Origin: Clostridiales bacterium
Lineage (GTDB): Bacteria; Bacillota_A; Clostridia; Christensenellales; Borkfalkiaceae
Direction: 5' to 3'
DNA length: 8,618 nt
Assembly: GCA_015055785.1 (NCBI GenBank)
Contig: SVHQ01000063.1
Coordinates: 1 to 8,618 of the forward strand
The stretch's first letter is position 1, and each line of letters begins with the position of its first letter. The translations under genes were made by a program, and so were the position numbers. The notes beneath the pieces are model-generated. The model was not told the DNA's origin. It was given only the letters and a program-made list of their open reading frames with translations, and did no database searches. Below are positions 1-6,411 of this stretch, one piece after another.

Positions 1-1101
1 CATTTGCCATTCTTCCGTCTCTTTTGTTCCGTCGAAATTTTCCGCAATCCCAAACACTTTTGGATTTTGATAAAAATCCCCCGCCTTATAACTGAAATAA
101 TTCCAAGCTATTATTTCATAAGGCTCATAGGGTCCGTCCGCCGTAATATTTTCAAGCGTTACATTCTTAATCTTGCCGATCTCCCTACCCGCAGGTCCGC
201 GCATACGTCGCCCAACGTGAATAAACAAAGGCGCGTTGACGTTGGTCATTTTAACGTTCTTAATATGTACGCCGTCTATCACCGCCCCATCTACGCTCTC
301 AATCGCAATCCCCGTGATACGCGTTTGACGGATATCAATATTCTCAATGACAATATCCTCAAAGCCGCCGTTCGTTTCCGTACCGAATTTAACGGCGCAG
401 CAACGGCTCTTTAATCTACAGTTCCATACGTGAATGTTTTTACAAATATCCAAACGATTGAGCGTATAAGACGATTTAAAAACAATGGCGTCGTCCCCTG
501 CTTCTACGTCACAATCATGAATACGCACGTTTTTGGAATTATCAGGCGAGATACCATCGATATACACGCGCATTTTTATACCAAAAACGTCCACGTTTTC
601 GCAACCAGCAAAATAGATTGTTAAATCCGTTGCATTATTGATTTCAAGATTTGAAATTTCGATATTTTTACAGTTTTTAAGCGCGATACATTTTGCCCCA
701 CGATGCTTGATTGCAGCTCCCCGAACACCGTCTTCATCCCATACCGAACGCATATCAATTTTACCGCCGCCCGTTATTTTGACGTTTTCGCAATCAAGCC
801 CAACAAACATTGACGGATGGTAATAAGTGTGCGAAGAATCTTGATAAATGGGATAATCCACCTTTTCTTCCTGCGCATAGTCATAATAGCTTTCCGCGCC
901 TAAAATTTCTGTTTCCTCAGGAATTTCAATCGTGACGTTAGATTTGAGGAAAACCGTACTCAACGCATACCTGCCCCTATCAAATTGTACGATTCCCCCA
1001 CCTTTTGCATGGCAGGCGTCCACCGCTTTTTGTACTGCTTCCGTACATAAAGTTTCTCCATCGGCAACCGCGCCAAACTCCGCAATTTTATATTTTTTCA
1101 T
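1..1101 (-). CDS. GH28 family glycoside hydrolase (polygalacturonase-like), C-terminus cut by window edge
   Basis: Open frame from the ATG at 1101 to the window edge without a stop: 367 residues, ending mid-protein. It begins MKKYKIAEFGAVADG, the usual opening of the pectate-lyase-like beta-helix, followed by AVQKAVDACHAKGGGIV (residues 22-38), a typical GH28 N-terminal pattern. Repeating helix rungs follow, such as CENVKITGGGKI (104-115) and KNIEISNLEI (145-154). Of the GH28 catalytic motifs, DGISPD (182-187) stands for NTD and GDDAIV (202-207, Asp203/Asp204) for the DD motif. The GHG histidine is not visible; the equivalent rung reads CCAVKFGTET (234-243). There is no signal peptide, so it is probably cytoplasmic and acts on imported galacturonic-acid-containing oligosaccharides. 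It is the last gene seen in the operon, 29 bases after the DEP protein gene. Its ribosome site is weak: AAAGAG lies too far upstream. The fold and family are confident; the exact substrate is not known. Confidence 0.88.
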   Translation of the reverse strand, partial: MKKYKIAEFGAVADGETLCTEAVQKAVDACHAKGGGIVQFDRGRYALSTVFLKSNVTIEIPEETEILGAESYYDYAQEEKVDYPIYQDSSHTYYHPSMFVGLDCENVKITGGGKIDMRSVWDEDGVRGAAIKHRGAKCIALKNCKNIEISNLEINNATDLTIYFAGCENVDVFGIKMRVYIDGISPDNSKNVRIHDCDVEAGDDAIVFKSSYTLNRLDICKNIHVWNCRLKSRCCAVKFGTETNGGFEDIVIENIDIRQTRITGIAIESVDGAVIDGVHIKNVKMTNVNAPLFIHVGRRMRGPAGREIGKIKNVTLENITADGPYEPYEIIAWNYFSYKAGDFYQNPKVFGIAENFDGTKETEEWQM

Positions 1102-1130
1102 AGCTGTTTTATAATCTCTTTATTCAAATT

Positions 1131-2519
1131 TTATTCTTTTACTTCAATAAAAATCGCATCGCCGCAATGCATTTTTTCTACAAATTTTCCGTTGACAAGC
1201 TTTCTTTCTACCTGTTTACCTCTGATGTAGAACGTAGCAGATTCTCCAAAATCCCCCAAATCAATCTCCACGTTGGTCGCACGTTTTCCGTATAAAAGCT
1301 CATCAATCGTATTGCCTACGTTTTCTACCATAAACAATCGATTTTTACCGTCTTTAAGCTCGGTTACGAGCACGGGGCTTTTTGCCGTATTGATGGAAAT
1401 AGGGCAGCCTGTATGTTCAAAAATATTCTTCGTATGAGCAAAATCATGCTTTGTTTTTCTTTCAGGGAAGAAAAAGTAAGCTTCTTCAAAGTTATATTTT
1501 ATCAACGTTTCCTCAAACGCCAAGATTTCGTGAACAATCCGTTTTGTATAATAATACAGCTTTGTTCTTGTTCCATCCAAATTAACAAACGCTGCTCCGT
1601 CAATCCCATCGCTTCTTACAACGTCGATAAAACGTTTATGTTGCTTTGTAAAATATGTAAAAAAGGAAAATTCTTTACAGCCGAACCCCATTGCCAAGTT
1701 CATCTGCCAATACATATCTTTTTCCGTCATTCTCCGCCAAGCAACCCCACCATGAAGCTTTCCATCGTAAATTGCTGCACCTTCTTGCGAAAAAGATTGC
1801 ATTACCAAACGAAGCTCCAACCCCAGTTCTTTGCATTTTTTGGCAATAATCTGATAAACTGGAAAGGTATATTCGCTAATCTCATTATTTCTTCGAAAAG
1901 CATACTCATCCGTCATCAAATAATTTATCCCGCTTTCTTTCGCAAAATAATCAAGATACTTAGCATAATCAACATACATATCTGATGGATTATTTGCTAA
2001 CAGTTGCGGAGCACATAAATTTAAAAGATTGCATTGAAGTTCCATTGTAGGAAACAACTTTTTAATCACACGATAAACGTGAGCATACTCTTTTAAGTAT
2101 TCCCATTTCGGTTCGTCTAAAAGTTGTAAGCCATAGAATCCAGAATAGTTTCGATACGCCTCTGTACAAAAACGAATAAACGTTTCCAACTCTTCTTCCG
2201 TTCGAAATTTACCATCCTCGCCAACCAAAACTTTTTCTTTACAAAGTGCCTTCAAACGTCCATCACTGACAATAATCTTATCAATCCCAGCTTTATAAGC
2301 CGCATCCATACATTTCTTACAGTTGGAGCTTGAAAAATCTTCACCATTATATTCGTTTTCATGTTGCAAAAGAGCAATATTAAATCCTACGGCTTTATAT
2401 TCCTTAAATCGTTTCACCGTGCGAAAATCTTCGCCCAAGGTATATGTTTCTACCCCGTCCATATAATATTTCCCGGAAGTGGGATTATTGTATCCATAAA
2501 AATCAAAATGTTTTCTCAT
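1131..2519 (-). CDS. Cytoplasmic DEP-motif TIM-barrel protein, putative glycoside hydrolase
   Basis: 462 residues from ATG 2519 to TAA 1131, with no signal peptide. I cannot place it in a named family. It is a diverged paralogue of the two lipoproteins upstream. Shared landmarks in order: VGFNIALLQ (44-52), FYGLQLLDEP (128-137, Glu136), TDEY (203-206), LRLVMQSF (236-243), KDMYWQMNLAMGFG (267-280), SFFTYF (285-290) and a C-terminal beta-rich region (about 380-462). The strand order and the DEP motif resemble clan GH-A TIM barrels with Glu136 as a possible acid/base; this is inference. The position where a GH-A nucleophile would be expected holds Gln241. It lacks the lipoproteins' N-terminal TCDDWYQV block and instead has NNPTSGKYYMDG (11-22). 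It lies 17 bases after the rhamnosidase gene, so it is probably co-translated and acts on imported rhamnose- or galacturonate-containing oligosaccharides. A non-catalytic role is possible. Confidence 0.82.
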   Translation of the reverse strand: MRKHFDFYGYNNPTSGKYYMDGVETYTLGEDFRTVKRFKEYKAVGFNIALLQHENEYNGEDFSSSNCKKCMDAAYKAGIDKIIVSDGRLKALCKEKVLVGEDGKFRTEEELETFIRFCTEAYRNYSGFYGLQLLDEPKWEYLKEYAHVYRVIKKLFPTMELQCNLLNLCAPQLLANNPSDMYVDYAKYLDYFAKESGINYLMTDEYAFRRNNEISEYTFPVYQIIAKKCKELGLELRLVMQSFSQEGAAIYDGKLHGGVAWRRMTEKDMYWQMNLAMGFGCKEFSFFTYFTKQHKRFIDVVRSDGIDGAAFVNLDGTRTKLYYYTKRIVHEILAFEETLIKYNFEEAYFFFPERKTKHDFAHTKNIFEHTGCPISINTAKSPVLVTELKDGKNRLFMVENVGNTIDELLYGKRATNVEIDLGDFGESATFYIRGKQVERKLVNGKFVEKMHCGDAIFIEVKE

Positions 2520-2538
2520 AATAAAGAACCTTTTTCCT
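2520..2538 (-). promoter_or_regulatory. Ribosome binding site for the cytoplasmic DEP gene
   Basis: On the minus strand the end of the rhamnosidase gene reads TAGGAAAAAGG. The second AGG lies 9 bases before ATG 2519 and the first overlaps the rhamnosidase stop codon. This supports ATG 2519 as the start and tight translational linkage of the two genes. Confidence 0.6.
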
Positions 2539-4759
2539 ATATAATAATATCATTTTTCCCAATTTGCAATTTTCTGGTTGTACCTTTATATATAAAATTC
2601 GCTTCCATATTTTCAGGAATATAAATCACAAACCTTGTTCCATTCTCCAAGCAATCAATCGAAACAGAAATTCTTCCGCTTGCCGTTTGCAAACTCCCTG
2701 AAATTTTTTTCAGCGCATTCACTGCCAATGGCTTAATTTCTACTTTTTGATAAGCAACGCTATTTGCAACCTGCCGTATCCCTAATAAGTAACTGAAAAA
2801 ATACTCTACAACCGATCCAAACATTGGATGATTATAGCTTCGTGCATTCCGCCAACTTTCATAAAGCGTAGTTGCACCTCGTTTTTTCCAAGACGCGTAT
2901 GAACATTCTTTTTCCGAAGTAAGCATTTTATAGGCCACCTCTTGATAACCGTATTCCATTAGCATCTCAATAAGATATTTCGTCGCGAATATTCCCGTAT
3001 CAAACTCACAAAGATGGTTATATCGCTTCGCAAGATTTTCTACAGTTCTACAATCGCCAAGTCCTACTTTTAGAGCAATCGCATTTGCGCCTTGGTCGTT
3101 TTCACAATAATCTCCAGTTTCAGCATTATAAAATCTTGCATTTATATTTTCCGATAATTCTATTATACGTTTTTCATAATCCAAAGCATCCTCTGAATTG
3201 CCAAGTACTTCCGCAATTTTAATCATCTGCTTTAACGCCAAAATATAAAAGCAAGTATTGACAAACTCTGGAGGCAACAATCCATTTCTTCCTCTTGGAG
3301 ACTCCCAATCGCCTAAAAACCAACCCTCACGACTTTTTTCGACTACCCCATTAAGAGAGGAATCCTGCATAAATCGTAAATATTTTTTCATTTTGGGGTA
3401 AAATTCTATTAATATTTCTTTATCCCCATAAGCCTTATAATACGCATAAGGAACAGAGATAATTGCTATGCTCCATCCGCCCGGTCCACCACCACAGCCA
3501 ATAAAACAAGGTGCTGTATAATGCACAAATCCTGTTTTTGAATCTTGACAATCTACAATATCTTGAATCCATTTTCTATATATCTTCTTACTATCAAACA
3601 GCATCATGCCTAAATCCGCAAGAAGTTGTCCATCGCCCGTGTAACCTTTCCGTTCTATCTGCGGACAATCCGTAGGCAATCCGCATTGATAATTTTGAAG
3701 CTGCGAATTTATATACGCATCATAAATCCAATTTAATAATGGTGAGTCACTGTGAAATTCAGACGTATTTTTTACGTCTGCGTGAACAACGGCGCATACC
3801 TCGCATGAAATCGTCCCTTTGGTTGCCCACACTTTAAAATAACGGAATCCATGCCACGTAAAACGTAAATTATGAATTTTTCTCCCATCTGATACAAAGG
3901 AAGTGTTTTGATTATAGGAATGAAATTCATTCAATTCTCCATTCTCATCAAGCTCCTCGGAATAGACACAAAAAATACTATCGCCTTCCTGCACGTTTTC
4001 ACTTTTAAGAATAGGAAATCCCGTTATATTTTCGCCAACGTCATAAATTGCGTATTCATCAGTACATTTAATGCATTTCGCTTGAACATATCGTATGATT
4101 TTATTTGCAGGACAATCATTAAGACGAAATTCAGATTCGTTAGGAATTTGAGCAATACACACCTTATTCCAATCCGAATCGTCATAATCCGTTTCAGAAA
4201 AATTGAGAATTTCTTTGCGTTCATCTTGGCTTTCGTGAAAAACCCCAGCTTCTATTAAAAAGCTTTCTTGCCAACGACAATCTTCCCCTGACAATATCTC
4301 CCGTTTTTCGCCATCCTCAAATTCAATTTTTATACGAAAGCAAACCTTAGTTGCACCATAATTTCGAAAAGTGCCATGCTTATCTTCCCCTGAACGATAC
4401 CAACCGCCCGAAACTATGATACCTATGACGTTTTTGCTCTTTTGAAGTAAATTTTTAATATCAAATCTGTTATACAAAATCGTATAACTAATATCATCGT
4501 TAAAAAAGGGATCATCGGCGCAACAGGCAGGCAAATCTTCGGGATATTGTTTGTTATATTGTGTATAAGGAAATAAATATAAATCTTCTGTTAATTTTTT
4601 TCCGTTAATATACAATTCACTAAACCCCAAAACACTAACGAATAATTCTGCTCGCTTTACAGGCTTATCCAAATGAAAACTTTTTCTTATGTATGGAAAC
4701 TGATAATTATTTGTCGCCGATACGTACTTGGCTTTTCCAAAAACATCAATAAACTTCAT
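2537..4759 (-). CDS. GH78 alpha-L-rhamnosidase, cytoplasmic
   Basis: 740 residues, full length, from ATG 4759 to TAG 2537. It is predicted to release terminal alpha-L-rhamnose from oligosaccharides. Domains: an N-terminal beta-sandwich with the typical LFVSVLGFSELYINGKKL stretch (39-56); a further beta region with IYDVGENITGFP (238-249) and HGFRYFKVWA (303-312); an (alpha/alpha)6 catalytic barrel (about 335-660); and a C-terminal beta-sandwich (about 665-740). Catalytic motifs are intact. DCPQIERKGYTGD (364-376) places Asp364, Glu369 and Asp376 with the same 5- and 7-residue spacing as the catalytic D-E-D of Bacillus RhaB. TTLYESW (630-636) supplies Glu634, the expected general base region, followed by SYNHPMFGSV (641-650). 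No signal peptide is present. The gene starts 18 bases after the second lipoprotein gene. Stretches of it are distinctly more AT-rich than the flanking genes. Confidence 0.96.
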   Translation of the reverse strand: MKFIDVFGKAKYVSATNNYQFPYIRKSFHLDKPVKRAELFVSVLGFSELYINGKKLTEDLYLFPYTQYNKQYPEDLPACCADDPFFNDDISYTILYNRFDIKNLLQKSKNVIGIIVSGGWYRSGEDKHGTFRNYGATKVCFRIKIEFEDGEKREILSGEDCRWQESFLIEAGVFHESQDERKEILNFSETDYDDSDWNKVCIAQIPNESEFRLNDCPANKIIRYVQAKCIKCTDEYAIYDVGENITGFPILKSENVQEGDSIFCVYSEELDENGELNEFHSYNQNTSFVSDGRKIHNLRFTWHGFRYFKVWATKGTISCEVCAVVHADVKNTSEFHSDSPLLNWIYDAYINSQLQNYQCGLPTDCPQIERKGYTGDGQLLADLGMMLFDSKKIYRKWIQDIVDCQDSKTGFVHYTAPCFIGCGGGPGGWSIAIISVPYAYYKAYGDKEILIEFYPKMKKYLRFMQDSSLNGVVEKSREGWFLGDWESPRGRNGLLPPEFVNTCFYILALKQMIKIAEVLGNSEDALDYEKRIIELSENINARFYNAETGDYCENDQGANAIALKVGLGDCRTVENLAKRYNHLCEFDTGIFATKYLIEMLMEYGYQEVAYKMLTSEKECSYASWKKRGATTLYESWRNARSYNHPMFGSVVEYFFSYLLGIRQVANSVAYQKVEIKPLAVNALKKISGSLQTASGRISVSIDCLENGTRFVIYIPENMEANFIYKGTTRKLQIGKNDIII

Positions 4760-4765
4760 AAAATT

Positions 4766-4770
4766 CCCTA
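4766..4770 (-). promoter_or_regulatory. Ribosome binding site for the GH78 gene
   Basis: TAGGG on the minus strand lies 6 bases before ATG 4759, inside the 18-base gap after the preceding stop codon. It fixes the GH78 start. Confidence 0.65.
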
Positions 4771-4777
4771 GTAAACT

Positions 4778-6352
4778 TTAGTTCTTATATGGCATTATAA
4801 AAATGCCTTGGCCAGTTGGAAGATGGAAGGAAATCTTTCCGTTCTTTACTTCTCTTTCTTCAACCTTTTTTCCATTGTATACTTGCACCATATCAAAACC
4901 GTCAATATACAGCGTGATTTTAATTTCCGTAATATATAACGGATCCGTAGCGTTCATCACGTAATATCCGCGCTGACGATTTTCTTTATCGTATTGCTCG
5001 GTTATAAGCGCAGCCCCGTCACCCTCTACCGCAATTTCTCGTACATCCGTAAGCTCGTACTGTGTGAGCCGTGTCATGTATTCATCATTCCAATCATACT
5101 CGCCATTCAATATATAAGTAGACGCGGTATATTCAAAATTCATCAAAGCTTTTGCATTAAACTGCATTTCTTTATGAATATCTTTTATCCAATAATAGAG
5201 TTCGTTCGGATCGCCTACTCGATTGACAATATGCGCTTTTTCATCGGGCAATACAGAAGAATTGACTGTTGGATAATATGTATAATACGAATGATTTTTT
5301 ACCCCGAATGCCATACCGATATTGGTCTGCCAATACATATCCGTTTTTGTAGAAGCTCTTCTTGAATAGCCATTTTGCGTTTGATATACATGGCCGAATT
5401 CCATACCTGTTTTTTCACAAAACTCGGCAACAAGCTGTGCGTTGTCCATATGCTCTTTTAGAACGTAATAATCTACATCTTTACTTTCGGGATCAAGCAA
5501 CGGATAACTGTCGTATTGTACGTATTGACAATACTTCCCCAACTTTTCATAATACGCTTCAAGATATTGCGTATAATAACCTCTTACTTCATCCACCGAT
5601 GGCATAGGATAGTTTTTCACAAGTGTATTATCAGGCAAAACGTACTTTCCGTATTTTTCGTTTGCCTCTTCCGTGTATCTCATTACTGCGCGCGGATCAT
5701 AGCTCATTGGATTGAGATTCATATTACACCACGCTCTGGGTGCAACCGCTTGTACCGCCTTATATACTTCGCTCATCGCATCAAACTGTGTATAATAGGG
5801 TTCATCAACAAGCGATACGCCATAAAAGGCAGGATGCTCCAACACGCCAGCCAAAACGTCTTTAACGTATAAATTCAGTTCCGCTTGCGTATCAAAGGTA
5901 TTTTTGCCGTCACCCTTTCCCTCGCCCACTATCAAAGACGTATGCGAAGAAGAAAGCGCATGCAATCTCCCTACAAAAACGATACATTTTAAACCCTGTT
6001 CTTGTGCTCTATCCATCACGAGCTTTGTAGCACTTTTCAAAAAGTCGTTTTTAGATGTACCGTTATAGGTGAACGTCCAATCTATAAATAACACGTTAAA
6101 TCCACCGTCCGCGTATAATTTTGTACGCTCTGGTGTTTGCCGAGTACCATCTTCAAAATAATATTTTTGTCCTGCAACCTGATACCAGTCGTCGCAAGTT
6201 GCGCCATACGACCATAGCGTATATCTTTTGTGACTGTGGGAATAATCTGGCGCATTCGACTTTATTTCGTTCTCTGTTACACAACCTGTTAAAGCGGTAA
6301 GACTCATAATTATTACCGATAACAAGGCACCAAAAGTTTTTTTCATTTTCAT
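4778..6352 (-). CDS. DEP-motif surface lipoprotein, putative glycoside hydrolase (copy 2)
   Basis: 524 residues from ATG 6352 to TAA 4778. The N-terminus is a lipoprotein signal peptide: Lys-rich start, hydrophobic segment 7-20, lipobox LTGC with the lipidated Cys at 24. The mature protein is therefore anchored outside the membrane. Landmarks: TCDDWYQV (52-59), GGFNVLFIDWTF (83-94), HPAFYGVSLVDEP (173-185, Glu184), AWCNMNLNPM (207-216), QYDSYPLL (279-286), HVYQTQ (321-326), TDMYWQTNIGMAFG (337-350), SYYTYYPTVN (355-364), and a C-terminal beta region (about 445-522). The fold looks like a clan GH-A TIM barrel plus a small beta domain; Glu184 and Asp281 are conserved acidic candidates, an inference. 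By eye over half of the N-terminal residues match the upstream lipoprotein. A 23-residue insertion (about 217-265) is unique to this copy. The true start may be the ATG at 6346 (residue 3), which matches the paralogue's MKKT start and is better spaced from GGTGA. Confidence 0.88.
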   Translation of the reverse strand: MKMKKTFGALLSVIIMSLTALTGCVTENEIKSNAPDYSHSHKRYTLWSYGATCDDWYQVAGQKYYFEDGTRQTPERTKLYADGGFNVLFIDWTFTYNGTSKNDFLKSATKLVMDRAQEQGLKCIVFVGRLHALSSSHTSLIVGEGKGDGKNTFDTQAELNLYVKDVLAGVLEHPAFYGVSLVDEPYYTQFDAMSEVYKAVQAVAPRAWCNMNLNPMSYDPRAVMRYTEEANEKYGKYVLPDNTLVKNYPMPSVDEVRGYYTQYLEAYYEKLGKYCQYVQYDSYPLLDPESKDVDYYVLKEHMDNAQLVAEFCEKTGMEFGHVYQTQNGYSRRASTKTDMYWQTNIGMAFGVKNHSYYTYYPTVNSSVLPDEKAHIVNRVGDPNELYYWIKDIHKEMQFNAKALMNFEYTASTYILNGEYDWNDEYMTRLTQYELTDVREIAVEGDGAALITEQYDKENRQRGYYVMNATDPLYITEIKITLYIDGFDMVQVYNGKKVEEREVKNGKISFHLPTGQGIFIMPYKN

Positions 6353-6355
6353 ATT

Positions 6356-6360
6356 TCACC
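6356..6360 (-). promoter_or_regulatory. Weak ribosome binding site for lipoprotein copy 2
   Basis: GGTGA on the minus strand lies only 3 bases before ATG 6352 but 9 bases before the in-frame ATG at 6346, favouring the latter. A stronger-looking GGAGAGG (6366-6372) is 13 bases from ATG 6352 and lies mostly within the 3' arm of the intergenic hairpin. Confidence 0.4.
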
Positions 6361-6367
6361 ATTTTCC

Positions 6368-6400
6368 TCTCCGTCGGCAGACGTTATCTGCCGACGGAGA
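6368..6400 (-). repeat. Intergenic inverted repeat forming an RNA hairpin (hairpin 2)
   Basis: A perfect 13-bp inverted repeat (6368-6380 with 6388-6400), extendable by an A-T pair (6381/6387), with a loop of 5 to 7 bases. It is GC-rich, so very stable. It fills the 59-base gap between the two lipoprotein genes. In the transcribed direction it is followed by GGAAAATGG, not a U-run, so it does not look like an intrinsic terminator. It may stabilise the upstream mRNA or modulate translation of the downstream gene (inference). It shares CGGCA and an AACGT loop end with the hairpin at 7914-7953. Confidence 0.85.
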
Positions 6401-6411
6401 TTGCAAATTTC

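Noticed and set aside
4..823. Several open frames on the plus strand in the first 1.1 kb
   Set aside because: They lie opposite a continuous 367-codon minus-strand GH28 frame with recognisable motifs; the plus-strand frames are short, motif-free and have no ribosome sites.
1413..1985. 190-residue plus-strand open frame
   Set aside because: It is antisense to the conserved core of the cytoplasmic DEP protein and shows no domain or coding signal of its own.
6153..6362. Minus-strand frame starting at ATG 6362, upstream of the lipoprotein start
   Set aside because: It is out of frame with the lipoprotein gene it overlaps, has no family motif, and would exclude the clear lipobox protein.
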